Numbered from the stretch's first letter, positions 18,196 to 28,773 are shown. The stretch: DNA of 64,000 nucleotides from Affinundibacterium amnicola (GCF_014284275.1 NZ_JACOFU010000005.1:62001-126000), one strand, 5' to 3'. Numbers and translations: made by a program. The notes: generated by a model not told the origin, from the letters alone.

Positions 18196-19092
18196 ATGGC
18201 AAAACTGTATCGGTATGGATTCTGTCTGTGGGCTCTATTGTTCACCCAATTATTGGCCGCACAGATACTGCCCGAAAAATTTCAACCCGGTCACATTTCT
18301 CATGGCGGGGTTTTCGGATTTACCCTTTCCCCCGATGGAAAAACCGCCTTATGGGTAGAGTCTCAGGGTAAACGCGAGAAACTCTACATCAAGCAATCTC
18401 AGCTTCTGAACGGCAAATGGACACCCGCAAAAACCGCGTCATTTTCTACCGAAAGCAATCAATGGAAAGATATCGATCCTATCTTTAGTCCACAAGGTGA
18501 CTTAGTACTATTTCAGTCGAATCGCCCGATTCTAAGTACAGAAAAAGAATTGAAAAAAGATTTCGACATCTGGGCGGTAAGAAAGACTGCCACAGGTTGG
18601 AGTGAAGCTTTTCATCTGGGAATGGAAATCAACACCGAAGCGTCAGAATCGTATGCGTCGATAACAAAAAATGGCAACATCTATTTTATGAAAGACCACG
18701 AAAATCAACCCGGCAATTCAGACATTTTCGTCTCTAAACTCGTCAATGGAAAATACCAAAAACCAGTAAACCTGGGTACACCTATTAACACAGAGCAGTT
18801 TAGAGAATCGAATCCTTTTATCTCACCGAATGAAGATTATCTGATCTATTTTTCTTCAGACACCACCGGGCTGGGTGAAGTCGATTTATATATCAGTTTT
18901 AACGAAAACGGCACGTGGACAAAACCAGTCAATCTGGGCTTGCCTATCAACTCAGAATTAGCGGAGTTCTGTCCATTTGTTCACAAAGATAAACTTTACT
19001 TCACTCGTCAGAAAAAAGAAGCCGACAGAATGATCGAAGATATTTATTCAGTTAACTTTGATCCGTATCGTTACAAACGGGTTGTTCAGTAA
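18196..19092 (+). CDS. Exported WD40-like (PD40) propeller protein
   Basis: Two in-frame ATGs compete (18184 and 18196); the second has AGG 6 nt upstream and I prefer it. A signal peptide (FCLWALLFTQLLAAQ) leads into PD40-type repeats: 'GFTLSPDGKTALWVES', 'DPIFSPQGDLVLFQSNR', 'YASITKNGNIYFM', 'NPFISPNEDYLIYFSSD'. Relatives resemble TolB-type propellers and exported hypothetical proteins; no active site is evident. The gene follows the acylase remnant and has no partner. Confidence 0.75.
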   Translation: MAKLYRYGFCLWALLFTQLLAAQILPEKFQPGHISHGGVFGFTLSPDGKTALWVESQGKREKLYIKQSQLLNGKWTPAKTASFSTESNQWKDIDPIFSPQGDLVLFQSNRPILSTEKELKKDFDIWAVRKTATGWSEAFHLGMEINTEASESYASITKNGNIYFMKDHENQPGNSDIFVSKLVNGKYQKPVNLGTPINTEQFRESNPFISPNEDYLIYFSSDTTGLGEVDLYISFNENGTWTKPVNLGLPINSELAEFCPFVHKDKLYFTRQKKEADRMIEDIYSVNFDPYRYKRVVQ

Positions 19093-19250
19093 CAAATTCC
19101 CCTAAATAACTAATCAAACCAGGAACAGCCGCTCAGCGGATCCCCCTTATCGATCCGCGATAACAGCGCAAATGGTGTTTTTGCAAAAGACATTCCGATA
19201 TTTGGACAAAAAAAATTCCTAACTAAAAATCTAATTTGAGCTTCAAAAAA

Positions 19251-22200
19251 TCAATACAAGGATATATCTTGGTGATTAATACCAACTAATGAAAGCGCTT
19301 GTTCAGTTGAGCTAGACGTTACCGCTGCAGCAATCGCCATTCCCTTTGAAATTGATTCTGCGTCACTGTTAAAACTAATCCCCCAATCAATCGCCACTTT
19401 TTTCCCTACCGCGATTTTGTTATCTAGCAAGTCAGCGACAAATCCCCATTGTGCGTCTCCTTTAAAACCGTGTGCGGAATTAAGAATCGCTACCGCCAAT
19501 GACCCGTGTGTAGCCCTTCCACTGACTAACTCACCCTTCCAATAATTAAGACCTTCGACATCTGCACCGCCCACTCTACCGAGGGTGTTTTTATATATGG
19601 TATTAATGAAATCAGCATCAGTCATCGTTGCCGAATAACCGGTAAGTAATGGATATTGAGAACCAGCATTAAAGAAGGACTCCGCAATTTGCGTGATATT
19701 TTTCCCTCCTTGCATTTCGTCAATCCAATAAAATAAGCCGTTAGCATCTGGTACACGATTAAAGAAGGCGATGTAGAGTTCAATCAGATTCTGGATTTCT
19801 GTTGCACTACTCCCTGTCGCTTTACTTTGAATACTTAAATTGATGTTGATATCAGAGAATTGAATGGTTTCAATATTGATCAGGGAGTCTGAGCCATCAT
19901 TACCAAATTTAGAACTGACTTCAAAATGCGAATTTTGGTTTTTTATGGTGTAATTCGCGAGATTACTACGATAAATAACTGTGTCGTGACCAATTCCACC
20001 ATTAAAGAACTCGTCTTCAATTTGACTCGCGAATTGGTCGTTCTTTTCTGTGCCAATAAAATTTTTTCCTACTGTTTTACTCGAGATACTTGCCACTGCC
20101 TCACGTGTACCGCCTAAATCTAAATATTGTGCAGTGACCGAAATTGTTTTGCCCACTTCTTTTTCGCTAATTAAGAAACCCGACTTATTCGCGCCATCAA
20201 TTGCAACCCCATTTGCTTTCCATTGATAAGTAATCGCTCCAATGCCGTCTTGGTCTGTCAAGTTGTTCGACACACTAAGTGTTTGTCCAACTGTGAATTT
20301 GCCACTAATAGATACGGAACCCATCGGGGAATCATTAACTGGTATAAGGCTAATTTTGATCGTAGAGGAAGCCGAAGTATCTGCACCATCACTCACCTTA
20401 ACGCGAAAGCTGGTGTAATCACTTCCATTTCCATTAAGAGCCCCTTGATAAAACAGTTTGCCGGTAAGAATATCGCGAACGTCTATCGTATCTGCAATAT
20501 CTACAATCCGAACGCCACCACCATTGACACCTTTTGTATATAAACTTCCTATTGCAGGAATTCCAGTAATGACAATAGATTGCAAGCTATCGGCAGAGTC
20601 CAGGTCTTTGAATACAAAGTCACTCAATTTCAGGCTATATGCTTCATCTTCACGACCAACAATAGCACTATCAGCTGATGTCGGTGCATTCAAGTTGGGA
20701 GAGGCAAGAATATTCACTCTGGTAGTGCCCGTGGTAAAACTATTTGCTGTGCCACTACCGTCGTCAAATTTCCAGCTAATCGCAATATTTTTAGTCAGGT
20801 GGTTGTTTGTATTTTGATAGGCTATCTGGCGCATGCCCGCGCTCACCAACTCCTGCGTTGCGTTGCTATTAAAGGTGATTTTCAGTTGCCCATCAACCAA
20901 ATAATAGGTCCCGATATTAATATCAAGCACGTGCACTTTGCTACTTTCCAACTTTAAGCTACCACTCCCCAAGAAAACATCTTGTACATGAGCGCCGCCA
21001 ACACGCTCCAAAGTCAGAGTGCTTTGGGCATAATTACTGTTATCAAAGTCGGCGTCATAAACCGTCGCATCGTTGTCGAGCACAACAGGCATCCCGCCGC
21101 CACTAAAGGTGACGATAGCATCGACCGTATTATTAACGCTAATTGCTTTATCAAGAGTACCATTTGAATTAAGCCGCACCAAAGCGACATCTGAATTTTT
21201 GCTTGAGGAAAATACGATTTTCCCATCTTGTTGAATATCAACCCCGGTGGCGCCACTTAATCCTTCATCTAACACCAAAATACCTGTTTTGTTGAAACTA
21301 GTATCTAAACTGCCATTTGAATTAAACCTCGCAGCAATGAGTACGCCGTCACTAATAAGTCCATTAATGCCAGCGAAAAGAATTTTCCCATCGCTCTGAA
21401 TATCAATCGCTTCCGGGTCGATTCGGCCGTATCCGGTTGACACAGAAAGCTCTACGTATCCAACACCATTAAAGGTCGTATCAAGGGTTCCATTCTCATT
21501 AATCCTGGCAACAAAGGCTCCAGTTGTACATTCTCCAGTGATGATCATCTTTCCGTCGGCTTGTAACTTTACTGCCGCTGGCGAAGCCCATCCCCAATTC
21601 GCGCCATTAAAGTTCAATTTCCCGCTATTTCCATAGCTAAGATCGATAGTTCCATCTGATTTCAATCTAGTAATGGTAGTAAAGCTATCAACACGGGACG
21701 CAAGTAGAATTTTTCCGTCGGTTTGAATAACTGCCGTTTGAAAAATGTCGGCTATCCCAAAATTGAATTCTGCATATCCAGTCTTGTTAAAACTGAGGTC
21801 TAGACTCCCATCTACATTCAATCGTTCAACAACCGAGTTAAAGTCATACTTATCTGCATTTGCTTGTTCATTAGATTTAAAGCCAGCCATGACAAGTTTG
21901 CCATCGGATTGCATGCTGAGATGATAAATAACTGCACCAATTTTTGATTGTCCAAGAAAACTAGTATCAAGCTGACCATCCGTTGTAGCACGCAATACAT
22001 TGTAGCCACCAAATACAATTTTTCCATCAGCTTGAATGATGAGTGCGGTTTTCTCTTGCACCACTGCAATCGCTGTCGTCAGAAGCGTTCCCGTGCCATT
22101 AAAACTCAAATCTAAACTACCGTCTGAGTTATATCGTGTTACGAAGTAATATGCACTTGTACCGACGCTCCTAACTCCAGCAACAACAACTTTTCCATCT

Positions 22201-22364
22201 GCCTGAACTGCAACAGCATTACCGGATTCATTTGATCCTAAATCTGTGGTGATAATTCCTGTTCCAACTGAAAAACTTGGCGAGTGATTGAGGCTATTTG
22301 GTGCGGGTGATTGACTATTATTTGTCAAACTCTTACTTAGTTGCGTCATGGCGTGATTCTTCAA
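19251..22364 (-). CDS. Large delta-60 repeat / DUF4214 surface or secreted protein
   Basis: The first ~400 of 1037 residues are delta-60 repeats (recurring 'Q.DGKI(V/L)..G....L.R.N.(N/D)GSLD.SFN.TG'), a beta-propeller-like fold. The middle is a set of cadherin/Ig-like segments ('VNDSPMGSVSISG.....LTDQDGIGAITYQW', the bacterial adhesin type). The C-terminus holds DUF4214 units ('LYIAFFNRVPDANGLFYWIDEM', 'TIYKNTLGRVGGADVEGLNYW'). There is no Sec signal peptide; with this architecture, type I secretion by a C-terminal signal is likely (inference). No transporter genes are adjacent. It probably acts as an extracellular adhesin or S-layer-associated protein. Confidence 0.8.
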   Translation of the reverse strand: MKNHAMTQLSKSLTNNSQSPAPNSLNHSPSFSVGTGIITTDLGSNESGNAVAVQADGKVVVAGVRSVGTSAYYFVTRYNSDGSLDLSFNGTGTLLTTAIAVVQEKTALIIQADGKIVFGGYNVLRATTDGQLDTSFLGQSKIGAVIYHLSMQSDGKLVMAGFKSNEQANADKYDFNSVVERLNVDGSLDLSFNKTGYAEFNFGIADIFQTAVIQTDGKILLASRVDSFTTITRLKSDGTIDLSYGNSGKLNFNGANWGWASPAAVKLQADGKMIITGECTTGAFVARINENGTLDTTFNGVGYVELSVSTGYGRIDPEAIDIQSDGKILFAGINGLISDGVLIAARFNSNGSLDTSFNKTGILVLDEGLSGATGVDIQQDGKIVFSSSKNSDVALVRLNSNGTLDKAISVNNTVDAIVTFSGGGMPVVLDNDATVYDADFDNSNYAQSTLTLERVGGAHVQDVFLGSGSLKLESSKVHVLDINIGTYYLVDGQLKITFNSNATQELVSAGMRQIAYQNTNNHLTKNIAISWKFDDGSGTANSFTTGTTRVNILASPNLNAPTSADSAIVGREDEAYSLKLSDFVFKDLDSADSLQSIVITGIPAIGSLYTKGVNGGGVRIVDIADTIDVRDILTGKLFYQGALNGNGSDYTSFRVKVSDGADTSASSTIKISLIPVNDSPMGSVSISGKFTVGQTLSVSNNLTDQDGIGAITYQWKANGVAIDGANKSGFLISEKEVGKTISVTAQYLDLGGTREAVASISSKTVGKNFIGTEKNDQFASQIEDEFFNGGIGHDTVIYRSNLANYTIKNQNSHFEVSSKFGNDGSDSLINIETIQFSDININLSIQSKATGSSATEIQNLIELYIAFFNRVPDANGLFYWIDEMQGGKNITQIAESFFNAGSQYPLLTGYSATMTDADFINTIYKNTLGRVGGADVEGLNYWKGELVSGRATHGSLAVAILNSAHGFKGDAQWGFVADLLDNKIAVGKKVAIDWGISFNSDAESISKGMAIAAAVTSSSTEQALSLVGINHQDISLY

Positions 22365-22841
22365 AATAAACGAGAAAATAGAGTGTCGTTAAGCATTATT
22401 CTTTATTTAAGCATTTGACGCAATACTCGACTTTTATGAGCATCACTAGAATCAAGGTGCGCTTGAGTGCAGCAAATAAAATTGGCTTTCAAGTATTTCA
22501 TTGCAATTCTCTACGCGTAATGTAGCCATACTAAAATCATACAAAATTACATTCGACCAGTTTCTGGTTAGATCCACAAAGTTCACAAAAATCAACTCGC
22601 AGGGGGATAGTATTTAAGAATGCTTACATGCGATGAATTTATGAGTACGTAGATAAATACAGAATTTGGCAATAGCTGGAATCATGTCAAGACATTTCTG
22701 GACACTTAAGGAGGACTAATGAGGGGGCAAAACATGGGCAATAAGGAGCACGACTCTTGCTGGGATTCCTTACAGCAATTAGGACTCAAAAAGTACGGTT
22801 TGCGCCCCCCCAACCACCGCATATTTACGTTGAGATAACAG

Positions 22842-22908
22842 CGCTACACTGACGACAATAAAGACCTCCGTAAAGTGCATTCCTTCGCCGAAAAAATAAT
22901 GTGGGGGA
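22842..22908 (+). pseudogene. Fragment of a Ycf48-repeat gene
   Basis: The sequence CGCTACACTG...CTCCG.AAAGTG.ATTCC...ATGTGGG matches 16318-16384 inside the PKD/Ycf48 lipoprotein gene. Translation gives RYTDDNKDLRKVHSFAEKIM against RYTGTSQNLRKVYSLDSKTM. Only about 22 codons survive, so it is a relic of a paralogue. Confidence 0.65.
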
Positions 22909-23130
22909 AGCGGCTATAATTCGATTTTTTTGGTGACTAGGACTAGCGGATTTTGATGTAATTTGAAATTGGCCGCTTGCATCGTATGTGAAACTGCCTT
23001 GAGGGAGAATGGTCCTGCTGACACCGACACCAAGGCCACTCATCCTTCCTAAAGTGCGTTGAAACACTGGTGCAGCAAAATAGTAAGCGATGTAGTCCTT
23101 ACTTAGGACTGGTTGAACTGATGGCGTGCT
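22850..23130 (-). pseudogene. Possible DUF4214-like remnant
   Basis: An open minus-strand stretch encodes 'YIAYYFAAPVFQRTLGRMSG' followed by about 40 residues of low complexity. 'FQRTLGR' resembles the DUF4214 motif (compare 'YKNTLGRVGG' in the 1037-aa neighbour). No start with a ribosome site is present and it is short, so a relic is likelier than a working gene. Confidence 0.3.
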
Positions 23131-23346
23131 GGTTGATCCCCGTCACCACAGGCCGATAAGGCAAATAAAATGCAAAGTGAACTAATGTTCGCATAAGGAA
23201 TTCTTGAAATGTTTTTTTATGAGGGCAATTTTGATTCCGTAACCCCATTGTGTTTTAAAGCAATTACGCCTTGGTGTTAACAAATGACAGTCATCGTTCT
23301 CCTTTCGTTTAATGTCAAATTAAGTAGGTTGTGGCTCGCCATTCAC

Positions 23347-24102
23347 TTACATCGGCTTAAACCGCCACGCATAAGCCTGGCTCACTTTTAGCACTTCTTT
23401 GGTACCGCGCAGTTCTACGGTGACTTTTCCCAGTTCATCCCGATGGGCTTTGGCGATGGCGTCGGCACGAACCACGACGCTGCGATGGATTTGCCAGAAA
23501 ATTTCTGGATCAAGGCCGTCGATGATTTCTTTTAAAGGTTTGCGTACATGTGCTTCGTCGTCGGTACAAACGACCCGCGTGTATTTTTCGTCGGAGGTAA
23601 AGAACAGGATTTTATCGATAGGAAACATCTTGATCGTATCGCCGACACTGGCGCTGATCCAGCGTATGCGTTCGACATTTTGTGGGCGCAATCGCTTATC
23701 CAATTCTTGCATCAAGCTACTTAAATCAGACGGTGCAGCTTTGACTTCCAAACGCGCTTTGAGGCGTGCGATGGCATCGACTAAACGTTCGCGCGAAATT
23801 GGCTTGAGCAAGTAATCAATCGCACCAGCCGAGAACGCTTCTAGCGCATGATTATCGTAGGCTGTAGTGAACACGGCGTGACAACGGCCTTTGGTCGCAT
23901 TTGCGACATCGAGGCCAGTCATTCCTGGCATGCGAATATCTAAAAAAGCGATGTCTGGATTGTGCTGATGGATCGCTTCTAAGGCATCTGCACCATGCTC
24001 ACATTCAGCAATAATTTGCAGCTCTGGCCATAATTCGTCCAACATACGGCGTAAATCTTTACGCGGTAAATCTTCGTCGTCGGCGATGATGGCTGTGGTC
24101 AT
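23347..24102 (-). CDS. LytTR-family response regulator (LytT/AlgR type)
   Basis: A receiver domain (N-terminal 'TTAIIADDEDLPRKDL' acidic pocket, phospho-acceptor Asp in 'IAFLDIRMPG', Lys in 'IDYLLKPIS') is joined to a C-terminal LytTR DNA-binding domain ('KILFFTSDEKYTRVV', 'IHRSVVVRADAI'). GAGGAC precedes the ATG. It lies 83 bp downstream of the LytS-like sensor and is surely its cognate regulator. LytTR regulators control extracellular polysaccharide, autolysis or virulence genes; the target here is unknown. Confidence 0.92.
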   Translation of the reverse strand: MTTAIIADDEDLPRKDLRRMLDELWPELQIIAECEHGADALEAIHQHNPDIAFLDIRMPGMTGLDVANATKGRCHAVFTTAYDNHALEAFSAGAIDYLLKPISRERLVDAIARLKARLEVKAAPSDLSSLMQELDKRLRPQNVERIRWISASVGDTIKMFPIDKILFFTSDEKYTRVVCTDDEAHVRKPLKEIIDGLDPEIFWQIHRSVVVRADAIAKAHRDELGKVTVELRGTKEVLKVSQAYAWRFKPM

Positions 24103-24185
24103 ATTTGTCCTCGTTAGTTCGTTATCGTAATATTTTAAGTAGGTGATTTTAGATGCAAAGTAGATTATTGACGAGTTTCTGCCAA

Positions 24186-25568
24186 CTAAGCAATCAAGGG
24201 AATCACAATGCTTGCGATCACACCACCTTCGGGTCGCGCTTTTAGAGTGAGGCTCGCTTTATCACCATACATCGACTCCAAGCGCTCACGAATATTGGCT
24301 AAGCCGATGCCAGAACCTGATGTGGTTCCACCAAAACCAACCCCGTTATCGCTGACCGAAACTTCTAATTTTTCTTCATCACCATCATCAAAATAACGTG
24401 CGTTGACCGTGACATGTACCGGACCAATTTTCGGTTCAATACCGTGTTTGATTGCGTTTTCAACCAAAGAAATTAAGAGTAAAGGTGGGAAAGCCGCATC
24501 TTTTAATTCCGATTCAACGCTGTAACTCAGGCGTGGGATGCGCGCCTGCATTAAACCTAAATAGGCACGTGCAGCTTCTAATTGTTTGGCGAGGCGCCCT
24601 TGTTCAGAGCTGCCATCACCACGCATTTGTGGAATGGTTGAACGCAAATAATCCACCAAATGATCAACAATCGCAGTGGCGCGTAAAGGTTCGGTCAAGA
24701 TCGCGGAACGCACACCAGCTAAAGTATTAAACAAGAAATGGGGCTCGACTTGCGCCACTAATACGGATAAGCGTAACTCTGCTTCTCTACGGGCATCTTG
24801 CGCACGTTTCAACTCTTGTTGACGCAGCGCTTCTGCTAAGCGTTTGCGTTGACGGAAGAAGAACCATAAATCGAATCCACTCGCTGTATAAATGATCAAG
24901 AATGCCATTGGAAAAGAGCCAACGATTAGTTGAATCAATTTGTCGATCTTAACGCTTTCGCTATCTTCTGATTTAGCCGACTTACTCGCAGCACTAGCAG
25001 CGGTTGTTGCCACTGTAGGTGATGCAGGAGCAGCGGCGCTTGCGGTCGCTGATGCACTAGAAGCACCTGCGCTGTGATCCGCAGTTGGCGCATGTTCCGC
25101 AGCCGTTTTTTTATTCTTTGGAATAATTTTATAATTTGCATCGCCGTACACCACAAACTTGGCGAGATTATCGGTCGCTTGCACAACACCATAGCTGATC
25201 GCAACACCGGACAACAAGGCGATACACAAAAGAATGCTTTCCTTACGGCTGGCAAAGTTCTTTTGCCTAATCCACACCGCCATCGCCTGACCTACAGTCG
25301 TTAAACTGATCGCCGCAAAAATGACGGGCACCATCGTCACTGCATACATTTTCCAATCACCTTTGGTCACCACTGCAATCAGCGAGATTAAGGCCGCTAA
25401 AAAGATGTAGACGCCAATAAATGCAATCGTCCGGTACCGAAACCAGGTTTTAGAAAAAACGGGAAAATTGCGATAACGATTAAGCCAGGTGTCACTTTGA
25501 ATTGACACTTCAGAGGGTAATGCTTGTTCGGACATAACAGGTCTTGCGGGAATTGATGACGGATTCAT
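24186..25568 (-). CDS. LytS/AlgZ-type sensor histidine kinase
   Basis: A 460-residue membrane kinase. Four or five hydrophobic helices occupy ~40-130 and ~205-230, separated by an Ala/Ser/Thr-rich linker (~150-195). The His_kinase domain has the phospho-acceptor box 'QVEPHFLFNTLAGVRS', an N-box 'SLVENAIKHGIEP' and glycine boxes 'DNGVGFGG' and 'GIGLANIRERL'. AAGGAG lies just before the ATG. It forms an operon with the LytTR regulator downstream. Confidence 0.92.
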   Translation of the reverse strand: MNPSSIPARPVMSEQALPSEVSIQSDTWLNRYRNFPVFSKTWFRYRTIAFIGVYIFLAALISLIAVVTKGDWKMYAVTMVPVIFAAISLTTVGQAMAVWIRQKNFASRKESILLCIALLSGVAISYGVVQATDNLAKFVVYGDANYKIIPKNKKTAAEHAPTADHSAGASSASATASAAAPASPTVATTAASAASKSAKSEDSESVKIDKLIQLIVGSFPMAFLIIYTASGFDLWFFFRQRKRLAEALRQQELKRAQDARREAELRLSVLVAQVEPHFLFNTLAGVRSAILTEPLRATAIVDHLVDYLRSTIPQMRGDGSSEQGRLAKQLEAARAYLGLMQARIPRLSYSVESELKDAAFPPLLLISLVENAIKHGIEPKIGPVHVTVNARYFDDGDEEKLEVSVSDNGVGFGGTTSGSGIGLANIRERLESMYGDKASLTLKARPEGGVIASIVIPLIA

Positions 25569-25724
25569 GGCGTCTCCTTATTGATAGCCGCTACTATAAG
25601 TGAGCGATGAGGTTCGGTGTGAAGATGCGATGAAATCGATTATGGCTAGATAAAATCCATACTTGCAGCGATGAAAGACTGCAATGAATTGGCTCAATAC
25701 ATGGATGATTTGCTGAACGCAGAT

Positions 25725-26177
25725 CTACTCTGGATGATTTGGGTCTTGTGCCGCAGGACTGGCGGCAGCTGCCAGAACGGGGTCGTCTTGTTGCTTGGAA
25801 CGCGCTTGGCTTGCGATCCGCAAAATAGTATTGCGAATCGAGCTAAGGACTGCTGTCGCATTAAATGGTTTTACGATAAAGCCAGCAACACCACGACTCT
25901 GTGCTGCCGCAATAATCTCCGCATCGATCCTCGCAGAGACTAAGAAAATCAAGGCTTTTGGCAACTGTGCTTTGAGGTTTTCTAACAATGCCAAGCCGGT
26001 CTGATCTGGCTCACCAATATCCACACAGACGATTTGCGGTTGTAGCTTCACCATTTTTGCCAGATTAGTCGAGCTATGATTGCCATCACCAATGACCTCG
26101 TGCCCACCACTCATGAGCACAGAGCCCAATAAATTACGGGCGACTGCCTGATTATCAAGAATGTAAGCTCTTAGCAT
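25725..26177 (-). CDS. Single-domain response regulator (CheY-like) with Ala/Pro tail
   Basis: The ATG at 26175-26177 begins the receiver fold ('MLRAYILDNQAVARNLLGSV'); an upstream in-frame ATG would add 26 unrelated residues. The phospho-acceptor Asp is in 'IVCVDIGEPDQTGL', the conserved Ser/Thr in 'LVSARID' and the Lys in 'IVKPFNATAVL'. A short Lys/Gln/Ala-rich tail (~20 residues) follows instead of an output domain. The LytS-type kinase gene lies upstream at 25568 in the same direction but 'talks' to its own LytT partner, so the kinase for this regulator is not clear. Confidence 0.8.
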   Translation of the reverse strand: MLRAYILDNQAVARNLLGSVLMSGGHEVIGDGNHSSTNLAKMVKLQPQIVCVDIGEPDQTGLALLENLKAQLPKALIFLVSARIDAEIIAAAQSRGVAGFIVKPFNATAVLSSIRNTILRIASQARSKQQDDPVLAAAASPAAQDPNHPE

Positions 26178-26286
26178 AGCGAGGAATGATGAAGATGATA
26201 TGCGTTCATCATAATAGAAAACCTGAGACTTGTATTCACAAAAGTAGCGAATCACAAAGATTCACCGAACTGTCGCAACGATTGAC

Positions 26287-28773
26287 TTATTTTGTGGTGG
26301 GCTTGGCATTCTTAACATAGCGATTAAGCCATTGATCCTGCTCCCAGAGCATGTGCATTAAGGATTCTCTTGCTCGGTAAAAATGGCTCTCGTATGGCAA
26401 CATCACCAGACGCGATGGCGTTCCCAAACCTTGCAAGGCTTGATACATGCGTTCGCTTTGCATAGGAAACGTACCAGGATTATTATCATCTTCACCATGA
26501 ATCAACAGTAATGGCACATCAATATCATCGGCATAATTAAACGGTGACATTTCCTTATACGTGTTAAAGGCTCGCCAATAATTGCGGTCTTCGGACTGAA
26601 AACCAAATGGCGTCAGACTACGGTTATACGCACCTGAACGGGCAATTCCAGCTTTAAATAAACTCGTATGTGCCAACAAATTCGCCGCCATAAATGCGCC
26701 GTAACTGTGACCGCCGATCGCAATTCTATGTCGGTCAGCGACGCCTAGCTTAACCACTTCGTCAACTGCGGCTTCCGCATTCATTTTGAGTTGCTCGATA
26801 AAAGTATCGTTTGGTTCTTTGCGCCCTTCGCCAATAATCGGCATAGAAAACCCATCTAACACGGTATATCCACGTGCCAACATGACTTGCGGCCCTTGCA
26901 CATTAATCCGGTTAAATTTATACATGGAACCACTGAGCTGACCCGCACTTTCCGCCGATTTAAATTCACGCGGATAAGCCCACATCAACATCGGTCGCGG
27001 ACCATCGCGCTTTTCATCGTATCCCGGCGGCAAATACAGGGTTGCACTCAAACTCACACCGTCTTCACGTTCGTAATGAATCTGGCGCTTTTGTATGCCA
27101 CGAAATTTCGGTGTTGGATGTGGATAATTCGTTAAAGCTTTGGGTGCGGCGGTACCGGCTAGGTTTCGTAAAAACAAATTTGGCCGCTCATCTGCTGCCT
27201 CGCGACTGGTGATAATCTGGTGTCCCTGATCGTCTAATACCCCCAGCACTTCTTCATAATACGGTGCCTTTGAACGCCATAGACGGATTCCTTTTTCGGT
27301 TGGAATAAAGTAACGATCAAGAAATGGACGATCACCTTCAGGGCTAGCGCCAACACCCGTCAAAAACATTGATTGTTCGTCAGAGGTTAAACGAATCACC
27401 GAGCGACCATACTGATTTAGCTCCATGATCGGCGTGCCAGGGTTGCTATATTGATCTTCGGTTTTTCGGTTAAATAATAAATCTGGCTTAGTAAACGGTG
27501 CACCCGGTTGTATTCGCCAAGTGCGGGTTTCGCGGGTTTTCGCAGAACTTTCTGTCACCAACGCGACATGATCGTTACCCCATAACACCTGATTAAAACG
27601 CCAAGGCAGATCCATTAGCTTTTGTGGTGTACCACCAAAAGGAACACCGTGCTGCCACAACACATCTGAGATTCTGGCATTGGCATCTGCTTCAGCACCA
27701 TGCGCCTCAACCCAATACAAAGTTGCGGGCTGATCGTTACGCCAGGCGAAATTACGAGGTCCTGCCTGTACCACTTCATTGGCACTTGGCAGTCGTTCAC
27801 GCATCACAACATCAGCAACCGTTTTTAATTTCTTGCCATCGGTACCCCACACTTCAATTAAATGACCGAATCGCTCCCACGGCAATTGATAGGAATACGG
27901 CCGCTTTAATTGTGTTGTAAGTACCCACTTGCCATCGGGTGATGCTAATACTTTAGATAAGGTCATCACAGGACCAAAGCGACGTACCGATCCGTCCAGA
28001 TGAACAGTCGCCAATTGTGTCTGTAATTGCCAATCGAGCATATCCGCATCGTGCGCATTTTTTAACAAATCAGGATAAGTACGCGTCTGGGCTAATTTCC
28101 CACCACGTGTTTCTTGCAGATTTGGCCCCGGCGGTACTCTTGGTTCGACGGGTGCCGGTTTTTGTGAACGTGGCAACAAACGCACCAACAATTGATCGCT
28201 ACCGTTCAACCATGAAAACCCCGCTCCCATCACGGCATTGAGTTTTTCATAAATTAGTGGGCGTGCACTCGCTTGTTTGACATCCAGCAGCCACAGCTCA
28301 ACCCCATTACGACCCCACACACTAAATGCCAACCATTTTTCGTCTGCCGACCACGCCATGTCAGCAATCTTGATCTTATTCGGCAAGCCAGTCACTTTTC
28401 GCGTCTTACCACTAGGAATGTCTAATAAGCTCAAACCATCACTGAAACTACTCCGTGTCGCTGTCCGAAATTTAGGATGGATGCGCAGACCCGCAAGTTT
28501 TAGTTCTGCTTGTGCAATTTCAGCGATGCTTGGCAAACCTGGGATATTGACAAGTAAACCAGTCTTGTTCTTAGGACCAAGTCTAAATTCTGGGCCACGT
28601 GGCGCATCGACCAAGGCTTGTAACTCTGGCGATGGCAATTGAAATCGGCTGTCGCTTGCCCAAACTGGTTGGGCTAAACAAACTATTAAACTAACAGCTG
28701 AGCTAACAACCAAGCTAGCAATTGAGGTGCGAGTAAAAATCAACATGCCACGCGGGGTAAATCTTGACGACAT
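26287..28773 (-). CDS. S9 family serine peptidase (prolyl-oligopeptidase-like, exported)
   Basis: An N-terminal signal or anchor (SIASLVVSSAVSLIVCLAQP) precedes a ~550-residue propeller and a C-terminal alpha/beta-hydrolase domain. The catalytic triad is visible: Ser in 'GGHSYGAFMAANL', Asp in 'LLIHGEDDNNPG', His in 'YESHFYRARE'. The architecture resembles periplasmic acylaminoacyl- or glutamyl-peptidases of family S9. AGGA lies upstream of the ATG. It is transcribed away from the HD-GYP operon. Confidence 0.9.
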   Translation of the reverse strand: MSSRFTPRGMLIFTRTSIASLVVSSAVSLIVCLAQPVWASDSRFQLPSPELQALVDAPRGPEFRLGPKNKTGLLVNIPGLPSIAEIAQAELKLAGLRIHPKFRTATRSSFSDGLSLLDIPSGKTRKVTGLPNKIKIADMAWSADEKWLAFSVWGRNGVELWLLDVKQASARPLIYEKLNAVMGAGFSWLNGSDQLLVRLLPRSQKPAPVEPRVPPGPNLQETRGGKLAQTRTYPDLLKNAHDADMLDWQLQTQLATVHLDGSVRRFGPVMTLSKVLASPDGKWVLTTQLKRPYSYQLPWERFGHLIEVWGTDGKKLKTVADVVMRERLPSANEVVQAGPRNFAWRNDQPATLYWVEAHGAEADANARISDVLWQHGVPFGGTPQKLMDLPWRFNQVLWGNDHVALVTESSAKTRETRTWRIQPGAPFTKPDLLFNRKTEDQYSNPGTPIMELNQYGRSVIRLTSDEQSMFLTGVGASPEGDRPFLDRYFIPTEKGIRLWRSKAPYYEEVLGVLDDQGHQIITSREAADERPNLFLRNLAGTAAPKALTNYPHPTPKFRGIQKRQIHYEREDGVSLSATLYLPPGYDEKRDGPRPMLMWAYPREFKSAESAGQLSGSMYKFNRINVQGPQVMLARGYTVLDGFSMPIIGEGRKEPNDTFIEQLKMNAEAAVDEVVKLGVADRHRIAIGGHSYGAFMAANLLAHTSLFKAGIARSGAYNRSLTPFGFQSEDRNYWRAFNTYKEMSPFNYADDIDVPLLLIHGEDDNNPGTFPMQSERMYQALQGLGTPSRLVMLPYESHFYRARESLMHMLWEQDQWLNRYVKNAKPTTK

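Larger units (their letters stand above)
22365..23346. other. About 980 bp without an intact gene; contains gene remnants
   Basis: No complete coding sequence is supported. Two remnants can be seen: a Ycf48-repeat fragment on the plus strand (22842-22908) and a possible DUF4214-like minus-strand remnant (about 22850-23130, with 'APVFQRTLGRMSGLGVG'). The rest is unassigned. Confidence 0.6.
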
